Assembly: GCA_016280445.1 (NCBI GenBank)
Contig: JAEEGS010000044.1
Span: forward strand, 1-64,000
Source: Bacteroidaceae bacterium
Lineage (GTDB): Bacteria; Bacteroidota; Bacteroidia; Bacteroidales; Bacteroidaceae
Reading direction: 5' to 3'
Length of the DNA: 64,000 nucleotides
Under the pieces are notes generated by a model. The model was not told where the DNA came from and made no database searches. It worked only from the letters and a program-made list of their open reading frames with translations. The stretch's first letter is position 1. Each line of letters opens with the position of its first letter. The position numbers were made by a program, and so were the translations under genes. Positions 1 through 9,499 of this stretch are shown one piece after another.

Positions 1-99
1 AATCTATGCCACAACTCAAGGTCTGTCTGGAGTGAGCGATATATTAAAAATATAGCACAAGCAGCACGGAAGATTAAAAGCAGGACTTTTGTCTTCATG

Positions 100-1140
100 T
101 TACTTACTATTCTTCTTGTAATACTTGATGAGTTTTGGAACAACCTCTTCGATGGTGCCGTTGATGATGTAGTCGGCAATCTGGTTGATAGGAGCCTGTG
201 GGTCGTTGTTGATGGAGATGATGATACCTGAGTCCTTCATGCCTGCCACGTGCTGGATAGCACCAGAGATGCCGCATGCAATATAGACCTTAGGACGAAC
301 GGTGGTACCTGTCTGACCAATCTGACGGTCGTGGTCAATCCAACCTGCATCAACAGCAGCACGGCTGGCACCCACTTCTGCGTGAAGCTCCTTAGCGAGT
401 TCGAACAGAAGGTTGAAGCCTTCAGGACCACCTACACCGTAACCACCTGCCACGATGATAGGAGCACCCTTGAGGTTGTGCTTTGCTTTCTCCACATGAC
501 GGTCGAGCACCTTCACCACATAGTCAGTAGTTGGGATGTACTTGGCCACATCATGCTTAACTACTTCACCCTTGTAGTTCTCATCGAGGACTTCCTTCTT
601 CATCACACCGTCACGAACGGTTGCCATCTGTGGGCGATGCTCTGGGTTGACGATGGTGGCGATGATGGAACCGCCGAATGCAGGACGAATCTGATAGAGC
701 TGGTCTTCGTAGTGCTTATCGACCATATTGCCCTCAGCATCCTTCACCTTCATGTCGAATGAGCCAATCTCCAACTGTGTGCAGTCAGCTGTCAAACCAG
801 AGTGGAGTGCAGAAGACACACGAGGACCGAGGTCACGACCAATCACGGTAGCACCCAAGAGACAAATCTGTGGCTTCTCCTCCTTGAAGAGGTTCACCAC
901 AGCAGAAGTGTGGGGAAGTGAAGTGTAAGGGAAAAGTCCTTCTGCGTCGAAGATGTGTACACGGTCAACACCAAAAGGAATCACCTGCTTCTCAACGCCG
1001 TCGAGGCCTGTGCCTACAAGGACAGCCTCCAACTGTACACCAAGCTGGTTGGCGAGTTTGCGACCCTTGGTGCAAAGCTCCAAACTTACGTCAGCAACCT
1101 TGTTGCCTTCAAGTTCACAATATACAAATACGTTATTCAT
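100..1140 (-). CDS. etfA: Electron transfer flavoprotein subunit alpha
   Basis: 346 aa ORF; C-terminal FAD-binding pattern ([41 protein letters not shown]) typical of EtfA. Confidence 0.96.
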   Translation of the reverse strand: MNNVFVYCELEGNKVADVSLELCTKGRKLANQLGVQLEAVLVGTGLDGVEKQVIPFGVDRVHIFDAEGLFPYTSLPHTSAVVNLFKEEKPQICLLGATVIGRDLGPRVSSALHSGLTADCTQLEIGSFDMKVKDAEGNMVDKHYEDQLYQIRPAFGGSIIATIVNPEHRPQMATVRDGVMKKEVLDENYKGEVVKHDVAKYIPTTDYVVKVLDRHVEKAKHNLKGAPIIVAGGYGVGGPEGFNLLFELAKELHAEVGASRAAVDAGWIDHDRQIGQTGTTVRPKVYIACGISGAIQHVAGMKDSGIIISINNDPQAPINQIADYIINGTIEEVVPKLIKYYKKNSK

Positions 1141-1142
1141 GA

Positions 1143-1952
1143 TTATCCGATGGTGTTGCTTTCCATGAGTTCAACAATCAGACTCTCCACATCGGCATCA
1201 GAAGATGTGAGGGTCTTGTTTTCTTTCGCCTTGAAGACAATGCTCTTCACAGCCTTTACGTTGGTGGGAGAACCTGCCTTGCCAATCTGTGCTGGGTCAG
1301 CATCAATGTCGGCAGCGCCCCAAGTGGTGAACTCACGGTTCTTGTTTGCCCACACACGCTTCACGTTGCGCACACGGCAAGGTGCAGCAGAACCGTTCAC
1401 GGTTACAACGATAGGGAGTGGACCTTCCACCGTCTCAACACCACCGTCGATGTGGCGGCGTGCCACAATCTTCTTGGCTGCTTTGTCGAGAGAGATAATC
1501 TCCTCGGTGTAAGTGATCTGGGTGAGCCCCAACTTCTCAGCCACCTGGGGACCTACCTGTGCGGTGTCACCGTCGATAGCCTGACGACCACAGAGGATGA
1601 TGTCGTAGTCACCCACCTTCTTGATAGCCTGAGCCAGTGTGTAAGAAGTGGCCAGCGTGTCAGCACCGCCAAGTGGACGGTCTGAAATGAGGATGCCTTC
1701 GTCGGCACCGCGATAGATACCTTCTTTCAGCACCTCGGCAGCCTTGGGCAGACCCATGGTGAGCATGGTGATAGTGGAACCTGGGTTCGCGTCCTTCAGG
1801 CGAAGAGCCTGTTCAAGGGCGTTCAAGTCCTCGGGGTTGAACACGGCTGGCAATGCGGCACGGTTCACGGTACCCTCTGGAGTCATCGCATCAGGGCCGA
1901 CGTTACGTGTGTCAGGCACCTGCTTAGCGAGTACAATAATTTTTAGACTCAT
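1143..1952 (-). CDS. etfB: Electron transfer flavoprotein subunit beta
   Basis: 269 aa ORF directly upstream of etfA; KIIVLAKQVPDT N-terminus and GRQAIDGDTAQVGPQVAE motif typical of EtfB. Confidence 0.96.
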   Translation of the reverse strand: MSLKIIVLAKQVPDTRNVGPDAMTPEGTVNRAALPAVFNPEDLNALEQALRLKDANPGSTITMLTMGLPKAAEVLKEGIYRGADEGILISDRPLGGADTLATSYTLAQAIKKVGDYDIILCGRQAIDGDTAQVGPQVAEKLGLTQITYTEEIISLDKAAKKIVARRHIDGGVETVEGPLPIVVTVNGSAAPCRVRNVKRVWANKNREFTTWGAADIDADPAQIGKAGSPTNVKAVKSIVFKAKENKTLTSSDADVESLIVELMESNTIG

Positions 1953-2037
1953 AAAATAGTGTTATTGATAGTTTTTGGTATATTTGTTCTCTTTCTAACC
2001 TTGTCTATCTGCGGTTTGGGCAAGATGTTCCGAGTTG

Positions 2038-2045
2038 CAAATTTA
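2038..2045 (-). promoter_or_regulatory. Candidate -7 element TAAATTTG for etfBA
   Basis: Matches the Bacteroidetes TAnnTTTG consensus on the minus strand upstream of etfB. Confidence 0.5.
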
Positions 2046-2110
2046 CCACATTTTTTCCGTATAGCCATGAATTAAAGATTTTTTAATGCTCAAAAGAACG
2101 AAAAGAGTGC

Positions 2111-2145
2111 AAAAAGGGCACAAAGTTCGAACTTTGCGCCCTTTT
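2111..2145 (-). terminator. Hairpin AAAAGGGCaCAAAGTTCGAACTTTGcGCCCTTTT
   Basis: Inverted repeat just downstream of the 2166-5525 gene stop. Confidence 0.6.
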
Positions 2146-2165
2146 CATATATACGTACGTGTGTG

Positions 2166-5100
2166 TTAGCGAACAAGCACCTTGCGGAATGTTCCGTCAG
2201 CATGGCGGATAATGTAGATGCCAGGTGTCTTCGTCCCTTGTGTTTTACGTCCGTCAAGAGTGTAGAATGCACTGCCTGTTGAGGCTGCGGATTTTATGCC
2301 GTTGATGGCGTCAGGCTCCTCTGGCAGTGGACTGAAGATGAGTTGGAAGTGGTCAATGCTCCACCACGCAGTTTTGTTGGCGTTGGTTGAGGCACCAATG
2401 GTGAGTTGGTCTCCATGCTTGATGGTGATGGGCTCTGTTTGAGCTTCCATCCATCCGTATGGATAGTCACTTCCCTCAATGGTTGAGGCGCCAACGCCTG
2501 TCACACTTTGGCTAAAGGTCTGGCTAGTGCCATCAGCCCTGTTCAAATCTGCTTTCAGCGTGATAGAGAGTCCGTCTGTTCCTCGGAATAACGCCTGGAG
2601 TTGATATTCACCTGCTGGCAGATAAGTGATGGTCTGCTGCAAGGAGGAGGTGAGGCTGCCTGACTTCCAGATATTGAAGTAGGGGTTGCTGACATCATTG
2701 TCGTAGGGGGTCTTGGTGTTCTCGTTGGAACTGGTGCTGAGGTTGTTGACCGTCCAACGGTCAGTGGTGCTTCGGCTGCAGTCAGCGTTGGCAATGAGGC
2801 CAGAAGCGTCGCGCTGGTTGTCACCAATGATGGGGAAAAGGTTGATGATGCCCTGTTCGGCGCTTCCTGTGACTTCTTGATAGGTCTGCGTCAGCACCTC
2901 TTCCTCTGTGCCCAGATAACTGAGGGCAAAATCGTCAGCTCCTGCCCATCGTGCGGTCATTTGTCCGATGTTGCGAATACCGATGCGGATGGAATTGTTG
3001 CGCACGATGATGGCATCGACGGTCAAGCGGTTGTTGCTGTCCATCTCGCTGTCGGTGGTGATAGGCGTGAAGTAGCCGATTCCATCAGCCACAGCATAGA
3101 GCCCGACGTTTCCGTTCACAGTTGCGCCCGCCTCATTGTTGGTGGAGTTGAAACATGCTGCAGAGAGTTTGTACACACCGTTGGGTATGTTGTTGATGTC
3201 TTGGTAGTAGTTGAAGTCCATTTGTGTGGCTACTGCTCCCCACACCTCAAAGTAGGTGTCTCCTGATGCAGCTTTGGTATAGCCATTCAAGGCGTTGCGT
3301 TCGCAAGTCCAACCTGGCACTTCGTTCTTGCTGTTCGTCACAATCTTCGGATTGGTGATGAAGCCTGTGCCCTTGTCCTCGCTGGTGGCTTCGCTGCCAT
3401 AGAGGTTGGTGGCAGCGACACGGAAGACGTCATTTTCGCGGTCGATGTCGTCGAGCGAGAGTGTGCAGGTGACTTTTTCGTTTTCCAGCTGAGAACGGTT
3501 GGTCACGCTATAAAGGTCTTCCCATGTGTCTCCCACTTTGCGTTGTAGGATGAGTTGATCGGTGGCATCACCATTGGTATTGCCGAGGGTGAAGGTGATG
3601 GTGTTGGCCGATGTATTGATGGAGTAGTCGATGGTGGGTGACTTCATGCTGGGTTGCCACCATGTGGGGACTTTGGTATAATCCTTATTGTAGGCAAAGG
3701 TGGCGCGGTGGTCGCGATACACCTGACCTGCTGGCGTGAGTCCCTCGCTGGTGTTGGCGTTGTAGAACATGTAGGTCTGCCACATGTCGGTGCCGTAGAT
3801 GGCATAGCGTTCAATCCATGGGCATTCGTCCATCTTCTGCAGCAGCACCTGCAGGTACTTGCGGTTCTGTTCGTAGCTGGTCACTTTGTTGCTGTTCCAC
3901 GATGCGCTGATTTCCATCTCTGTGAGCCATACGGGACGGCCTGTATTGTTCCAGATGCTTTTGCACTCAGTGTTGCAGAACCAATTGGCATAACTGGTTT
4001 CGTCGTAACTGGCGAGATCCCAGTATGCGTGGGTTACAGTGAAGTCGCATCGTTTGGCGTTGTTGTCCACATATTCGCAGAACTGCGTGAGATAGGAGAG
4101 GTCGGTGGGTTGTGGAGAACCGATTCGTCCGCCACCCTCAAGGAAGTCTGGCGACAGGAGGTAGGCTGTCCATGAGTCAATGGTGCCTCCGCAAGCACAT
4201 TTATCGTGTTGCTCGGAATGTTCTGGCTCGTTGAGTGAGATGGCGGCTGTGGCTGTATGGCTGTTCACGTCATCCTTGCTGGGCCAGTAGCGGTGTTGCC
4301 GACATGGCACATACTCATAGTCGGTGGTGGAGTTTTGGTCGGCACTCCACGTCCAGAACCAGGTGGCACGCAGTTTGTCGGTACCGGCCGAGCCACCAAG
4401 ATTTCCCCATCCCTTTTTTGACAGGTACTGCCAGTTCTTCACGTTCACCGATGTGACGCGTTTGGTCAGGGCTTTGGGCAAAGTGATTTCGAGGTCAGCG
4501 TGGTCGGCCACATATACGCGGCTGTAACCACTTCCGCTGGTGCCTGTTGCCAGAGTTGCCATATATCCGCGGCGGAGCACGAAACTGGTCATGGCGTTGC
4601 TCTGTTTGCTCAAGTTTGCGTGGTTGCCCACAGCAAGTGTGAACTCGCCGTTAGTGCCGTTGCAGGTCATCACGGCTGAAGGGAGCGGGATGACTGCTGC
4701 ACCGTTCAGGTAGATGGCTACACGGCAGTTGCTGCCGTTTCTGGCCTTTTTGCCGTTGATGGTCACATATTTGAGGCAACTGCTGATGACGTTGCTGGGT
4801 ATGATGTTGTCGAAGATGAGCCACGTCTTGTCGCTGCCCAGGTTGATGGTTGTGGTACCGAGCAAGGGATTGTCGTTTGCCGTGATGTGAATATCGATGG
4901 CGTCTGAGTAACTGATGCTTTTGTTCTTCAGTTGGCAATAGTCAATTTCGCTGATTCCCTGAGCGTTAGTGTACACTTCCGACTCGTAGCTCTGTCGTGC
5001 CACCGACCATGTTCCGCCTGCAGTGGGGATGGCCGAGAACTGGGAGTGACTGCCCTTTGGCTTGTCGTAGTAGAGAGCTACGTAGTCGGAACCCTTGTTG

Positions 5101-5525
5101 GCTCCATCCACACCCAGATATTTGCTGTTTTTCTTGTTGATGAGGTAGGTGTAGGTGCCTTCGTTCACTTTCCAAAGGAAACGGTCGGCGGTTGAGCGGT
5201 TGATCTCGAAAACAACACTATAGCTGTTGGAGCCACTGGCGGCAAGATACCGTCCGCTGCTCTTCTGGCGCAGCAGCACATATCCGCTGGTGCCAGATGC
5301 TTCTGCCACGAAGACGTAACTGTCGGCATCGCTGTTCTTTCCATAGGCGGAGATGGCTGGCTCATCGCCTTCTTGGTTGCTACCCAGCAACTTCTCATAG
5401 ATGTTGAGCCAGATGTAGTATTCGCCATTGTCGGTGAGGGCTGCCTGGGCAGTCAGGAAACAGGCGAAAAGGAGGGTGAAAGACAATGCTTTCCGTAGAT
5501 GAGTGAATAGGTTAGTGTAAATCAT
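2166..5525 (-). CDS. Large secreted putative glycoside hydrolase with N-terminal ricin-like/lectin region and C-terminal carbohydrate-binding and sorting-like tail
   Basis: Signal peptide; Asl1/Glyco_hydro_cc-like stretch (FTVTHAYWDLASYDETSYANWFCNTE...GRPVWLTEMEISASWN); C-terminus YTLDGRKTQGTKTPGIYIIRHADGTFRKVLVR. Confidence 0.65.
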   Translation of the reverse strand: MIYTNLFTHLRKALSFTLLFACFLTAQAALTDNGEYYIWLNIYEKLLGSNQEGDEPAISAYGKNSDADSYVFVAEASGTSGYVLLRQKSSGRYLAASGSNSYSVVFEINRSTADRFLWKVNEGTYTYLINKKNSKYLGVDGANKGSDYVALYYDKPKGSHSQFSAIPTAGGTWSVARQSYESEVYTNAQGISEIDYCQLKNKSISYSDAIDIHITANDNPLLGTTTINLGSDKTWLIFDNIIPSNVISSCLKYVTINGKKARNGSNCRVAIYLNGAAVIPLPSAVMTCNGTNGEFTLAVGNHANLSKQSNAMTSFVLRRGYMATLATGTSGSGYSRVYVADHADLEITLPKALTKRVTSVNVKNWQYLSKKGWGNLGGSAGTDKLRATWFWTWSADQNSTTDYEYVPCRQHRYWPSKDDVNSHTATAAISLNEPEHSEQHDKCACGGTIDSWTAYLLSPDFLEGGGRIGSPQPTDLSYLTQFCEYVDNNAKRCDFTVTHAYWDLASYDETSYANWFCNTECKSIWNNTGRPVWLTEMEISASWNSNKVTSYEQNRKYLQVLLQKMDECPWIERYAIYGTDMWQTYMFYNANTSEGLTPAGQVYRDHRATFAYNKDYTKVPTWWQPSMKSPTIDYSINTSANTITFTLGNTNGDATDQLILQRKVGDTWEDLYSVTNRSQLENEKVTCTLSLDDIDRENDVFRVAATNLYGSEATSEDKGTGFITNPKIVTNSKNEVPGWTCERNALNGYTKAASGDTYFEVWGAVATQMDFNYYQDINNIPNGVYKLSAACFNSTNNEAGATVNGNVGLYAVADGIGYFTPITTDSEMDSNNRLTVDAIIVRNNSIRIGIRNIGQMTARWAGADDFALSYLGTEEEVLTQTYQEVTGSAEQGIINLFPIIGDNQRDASGLIANADCSRSTTDRWTVNNLSTSSNENTKTPYDNDVSNPYFNIWKSGSLTSSLQQTITYLPAGEYQLQALFRGTDGLSITLKADLNRADGTSQTFSQSVTGVGASTIEGSDYPYGWMEAQTEPITIKHGDQLTIGASTNANKTAWWSIDHFQLIFSPLPEEPDAINGIKSAASTGSAFYTLDGRKTQGTKTPGIYIIRHADGTFRKVLVR

Positions 5526-5693
5526 CAGATAGTCAAGTTAATGAGCATAATATATTTGCGGGCAAAGGTAAACAAACTTTTTGGGATATCAAAGGTTCAG
5601 ATAAAAAAAATGCTTGTCACATTGTGGGTGTGTTACAAGACGAACAAAAAGAGGGATGATTGGTGGTGTTGTTTGAGGGAAAGGGATGAAGCG

Positions 5694-7718
5694 TCAGAGC
5701 GGATCCACGTCGTAATAGATGTTCAGATTTTTGGCGACGGGGAGGGCGAGCATCTGCTGCTGGATGGCGATGAGATTTTGCCGCACTTTCTCTGTGGAGG
5801 CCTGCAATTCGATTTTGAGCATAATCTTGCGGATGTAGAGGGAGTGGATGCGAGCCACAGGTGGCCGGTCAGGACCGAGCACACGCTGGCCAAACACGGC
5901 ACGGAGACGGGCGGCCATATCGGTGGCGAGGTGGTCGAGCAAAGTGTCGTCGCGGTGGCGCAGGTAGACGTAAATGAGGCGTTGGAAAGGCGGATAGTGA
6001 AACAACTGGCGTTCAGTCATTTGGGCGAGAAACATCTGCCAGTAGTCGGCTTGTGTGATTTGGCGGATGATGTCGCTGTCGGCCGAACGGGTTTGCAGGA
6101 TGACGTGTCCGCTGGTATTGTTGCGTCCAGCGCGTCCAGCCACTTGGCTGAGCGTCTGGAAGGTGCGTTCGTAACTGCGGAAATCGGGCAGGTTGAGCAT
6201 CGTGTCGGCATCGAGAATGCCCACAACGGAAACGTTGTCGAAATCGAGCCCTTTCGTGACCATCTGAGTTCCAATGAGGATGTCGGCTTTGTGCGCTGAG
6301 AAGTCGCTGATGATTTGCTCGTATTGGGCACGCGTTGTCGCTGTGTCGAGGTCCATGCGCAGGGTGGTGGCACCCTCGAAGAGTTTGGCCATCTGTTCTT
6401 CCACCTTTTCTGTGCCTGTGCCCACATCGGCAAATTTGTTTTCTTCGCAGGCGGGACAGCGTTCAGGAATGCGTGTGGTGTATCCGCAGTAGTGGCAAGT
6501 GAGGGTGCTGGTTTTCTTGTGGAGCGTCAGGGTGACATCGCAATGAGGGCAATGGGGCACCCAGCCGCATGTCTTGCACTCGATGAAGGAAGAGAAACCG
6601 CGACGGTTCTGAAACAGAATGATTTGTTCTTTCCGGTCGAGAGCGGCCTTCATCACCTCGATGAGCCGCGGGGAGAATAAGCCCTTCATGAGCCGTTTGC
6701 GCTTGGCCTCCTTGGTGTCAACAACCTCGATGGTGGGCAGTTGCATGTCGCGGTATCGCTGTGTCAGCCGCACATAGCCATAGCGCTCCTTCTTGGCCAA
6801 ATGATACACCTCGAAGGAAGGGGTGGCCGTTCCGAGGAGCGTTTTGGCTTTGAACATGTGGGCTAGCATGATGGCGGCATTACGAGCGTGATAGCGGGGT
6901 GCAGGCTCTTGCTGCTTGTAACTCTGTTCATGCTCTTCGTCGACGATGACAAGGCCAAGGTTTTGGAAGGGGAGGAAAACGCTGGAGCGCACACCCAGAA
7001 TCAGTTGATAGGGGGTGGAAGACGCCTGACGTTTGTAGATGTCAAGACGTTGTGCATCGGTGAATTTGGAGTGGTATACTCCCATGCGGTCGCCGAAAAA
7101 GTGGTGGAGGCGCTCGGTGATTTGAGTGGTTAGGGCAATTTCTGGCAAAAGATAGAGCACCTGCTTGCCTTGACTTAGGTACTTCTCGATGAGGTGGATG
7201 TAAATCTCCGTCTTGCCCGAAGAGGTGACGCCATGAAGCAGAGTGACGTTCTTGGTGAGGAAGAGCGTCTCTATCTCGTCGAAGGCTGTTTGCTGTGGGG
7301 AAGAAAGAGCCGAGAGGGGCGCGACGTCGTTGCTGTAGAGAGTGTCAATCGTGCTGCCTCGACGTTTGCGGGAAGACTCCCGCAGCGCCTTCTCGTCTTT
7401 GGGTTTCATGGCGCCAGGAAGGGCTGCCTTCATCACATCGCCGAGCGGGCAGAGGTAGTAGTTGGCCACCCATTGCCAAAAGGCGAATTGCGGCTCGTTC
7501 ACGACGGGAGTGCTGTCGAGCACCTCTATGATGGCCTTCATCTCCACGCCTTCCGGAGCATCGTTGTGGGTGCGGAGCACCACACCCGTGTAGATTTTAT
7601 TTTTGCCGAGGGGCACAACAACTCGACAGCCTCGCATCACTCTGTCCTCCAGGGCTGGAGGAATGAGGTATGTGAAGCTGTCGAATGGTATGGGGAGTAT
7701 GATGTCGGCAAACATCAA
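5694..7718 (-). CDS. priA: Primosomal protein N' (replication restart helicase)
   Basis: 674 aa; Walker A GVTSSGKTEIY, DEEH box, zinc-binding cysteines CKTCGWVPHCPHCDVTLTLHKKTSTLTCHYCG. Confidence 0.97.
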   Translation of the reverse strand: MMFADIILPIPFDSFTYLIPPALEDRVMRGCRVVVPLGKNKIYTGVVLRTHNDAPEGVEMKAIIEVLDSTPVVNEPQFAFWQWVANYYLCPLGDVMKAALPGAMKPKDEKALRESSRKRRGSTIDTLYSNDVAPLSALSSPQQTAFDEIETLFLTKNVTLLHGVTSSGKTEIYIHLIEKYLSQGKQVLYLLPEIALTTQITERLHHFFGDRMGVYHSKFTDAQRLDIYKRQASSTPYQLILGVRSSVFLPFQNLGLVIVDEEHEQSYKQQEPAPRYHARNAAIMLAHMFKAKTLLGTATPSFEVYHLAKKERYGYVRLTQRYRDMQLPTIEVVDTKEAKRKRLMKGLFSPRLIEVMKAALDRKEQIILFQNRRGFSSFIECKTCGWVPHCPHCDVTLTLHKKTSTLTCHYCGYTTRIPERCPACEENKFADVGTGTEKVEEQMAKLFEGATTLRMDLDTATTRAQYEQIISDFSAHKADILIGTQMVTKGLDFDNVSVVGILDADTMLNLPDFRSYERTFQTLSQVAGRAGRNNTSGHVILQTRSADSDIIRQITQADYWQMFLAQMTERQLFHYPPFQRLIYVYLRHRDDTLLDHLATDMAARLRAVFGQRVLGPDRPPVARIHSLYIRKIMLKIELQASTEKVRQNLIAIQQQMLALPVAKNLNIYYDVDPL

Positions 7719-8381
7719 TTAGAAGATATAAGTCAGAGAAATCTGATGGGTGTTGTTCTTGAGTTTACCCTTGGCTGCTCCTTCTATGTATCGGCCAAAT
7801 TGAGCCTCTGCCGTGTTGCCGAGCGCAATGTTGAAGTTGTAGCCTACGCGTACGTGGCTCATTACAATAGCACCGCAACCAACGTTCCAGCTGAATTGAG
7901 AACTTTTCATTTCCCAACCTTCGTCCAATTCGTCAAAACGCCAGTGACGGTCGCCGACGTTCCATGAGAACTGAGGACCTGTGGCGAGATAGACACTTGC
8001 CAAACTGCTCAAGCCCACGGTGTATTTCACGTTGATAGGCACTGAGATGTAGTGGAAAGTCTTGTGAGATTCAATCTGTCCGACTGGTATGATCTCATCA
8101 TCCTCATATTCTATCTCAGTGCCTCTAAGACCGATGCAGCGGTTGTCGTACAATAATGAAGCGTCAACGCCAAGACCCACAAGAGGAACAGTGACGTCGG
8201 CTGTCACACCTGCGAAGAAACCGTTGCGGTTTTTTTTGTTAACAGCCATAGGGAGATTCTTCACGCTAAAAGAGTTGACGTTAAGACCAGCCTTAACACC
8301 AAACTTGACTTGTGCCTGAGAAGGCATTGCGAATGCGAGTGCGGCCACAAGGACAGCAAGACTCAAGATGTTCTTTTTCAT
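7719..8381 (-). CDS. Outer membrane beta-barrel (PorT-like) protein
   Basis: Signal peptide; VKFGVKAGLNVNSF start and SLTYIF C-terminal beta strand. Confidence 0.75.
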   Translation of the reverse strand: MKKNILSLAVLVAALAFAMPSQAQVKFGVKAGLNVNSFSVKNLPMAVNKKNRNGFFAGVTADVTVPLVGLGVDASLLYDNRCIGLRGTEIEYEDDEIIPVGQIESHKTFHYISVPINVKYTVGLSSLASVYLATGPQFSWNVGDRHWRFDELDEGWEMKSSQFSWNVGCGAIVMSHVRVGYNFNIALGNTAEAQFGRYIEGAAKGKLKNNTHQISLTYIF

Positions 8382-8554
8382 ACGTTTTATGTGTTTTTGT
8401 TATTAAATAAATGGGTTTTCGTTGGCAAAGTAAACACTTTTTTCTTGAATACGGAAATGTTTTGGACGAAAAAATGTGTCAGCCGCGTTGAAAAAAGTCC
8501 TTCAGAGGTTCTTCGTTTGCCTCTGCTGCGGCTTTCCGTTTGCCGTCATTTCGG

Positions 8555-8655
8555 CACTGTCGTAACCTCCAAATCGACATCGTCGACGTCGGTTGGTCGA
8601 TGTCGACGATGTCGATTAACCGACGTCGACGACGTCGATTCAGAGGCAGTGGAAG
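8555..8655. repeat. Tripartite 17-nt palindrome element (copy 1, divergent core)
   Basis: Units 8575-8591 CGACATCGTCGACGTCG, 8598-8614 CGATGTCGACGATGTCG, 8621-8637 CGACGTCGACGACGTCG with 6-nt spacers; right flank CAGAGGCAGTGGAAG shared with copies 2 and 3. Confidence 0.7.
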
Positions 8656-8918
8656 GAAAGCAGGGGAGGTAGTTGATGAGGGGCGGATGTGGTTGTGTCG
8701 TAACCCTTTTGGTGGGTGCGAAAATGTTGGCGAAGTGGACAAACCGGTTGGCGATGATTGCGTTTTACATGCCATTTGTAAACTCCGACTTTGCAAATGG
8801 GCATTTCCCCCACGTTTTTTCAAAAAATTACAAATATTTATAAATATAACAAAATCAATAAAATAGATGGTTATTAACAATCTTGTTGATAACTTTTTTT
8901 TATTTTTTTTCATAAAAA

Positions 8919-8938
8919 GTGGGGAATTGTGGGGAATT
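8919..8938 (+). promoter_or_regulatory. Putative MraZ-binding repeats GTGGG-N5-GTGGG-N5
   Basis: GTGGGGAATTGTGGGGAATT immediately upstream of TATATTTG (8943-8950) and of mraZ; matches known MraZ operator architecture. Confidence 0.65.
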
Positions 8939-9016
8939 TCTGTATATTTGCACACGTTTTGAAAAACGCTACTTAAAAAGAGTTGAAAATCAGTAACAAA
9001 TCTCAACGGCGACAAT

Positions 9017-9481
9017 ATGGTTCGATTCATTGGTGAATACCCCGCAAAAACCGACGCGAAAGGGCGAGTTTTTCTGCCAGCAGCGTTCAGGAAGGTGCTT
9101 GAGGCAGAAGGCGAGCAAGGACTCGTTCTGCGTCAGGATGTCTTCCAGCATTGCCTGGTGCTCTACCCCGAATCGGTGTGGGGACGGCAACTCGAAGAAT
9201 TGCGCGGAAAGGTGAATCCGTGGAACAGCAAGCAGCAGATGCTGCTCCGTATGTTCGAAGCCGATGCAGAACCTGTGGAACTGGACAGTCAGGGACGCTT
9301 GCTCATCTCGAAGCGTAAGTTGCAATATGCAGGCATTGAGGGTGATGTGCGTTTCCTGTCGATGGTTGACCGCATAGAAATCTGGAGTAAGCAGGCGCTG
9401 GAGGAGGTGAAAGCACAGAACGAAAACCTTGGCCAAGAGCTGGAAGCGATGTTTGGACAGCCGGATACGCAGAACGATTGA
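9017..9481 (+). CDS. mraZ: Division/cell wall cluster transcriptional regulator MraZ
   Basis: 154 aa; DAKGRVFLPAAFR and DSQGRLLIS motifs; first gene of the dcw cluster. Confidence 0.95.
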   Translation: MVRFIGEYPAKTDAKGRVFLPAAFRKVLEAEGEQGLVLRQDVFQHCLVLYPESVWGRQLEELRGKVNPWNSKQQMLLRMFEADAEPVELDSQGRLLISKRKLQYAGIEGDVRFLSMVDRIEIWSKQALEEVKAQNENLGQELEAMFGQPDTQND

Positions 9482-9499
9482 TGAAGGAAGGAGGCGCTG

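Noticed and set aside
5611-5640. Possible fifth ECF motif (GTCACATTGTGGGTGTGTTAC)
   Set aside because: GTCACA is present but there is no GCGT 15 nt downstream and no gene in the right orientation
8479-9030. 183-aa minus-strand ORF upstream of mraZ
   Set aside because: Spans the palindromic repeat element and promoter; RRRRRR and low-complexity translation indicates non-coding DNA
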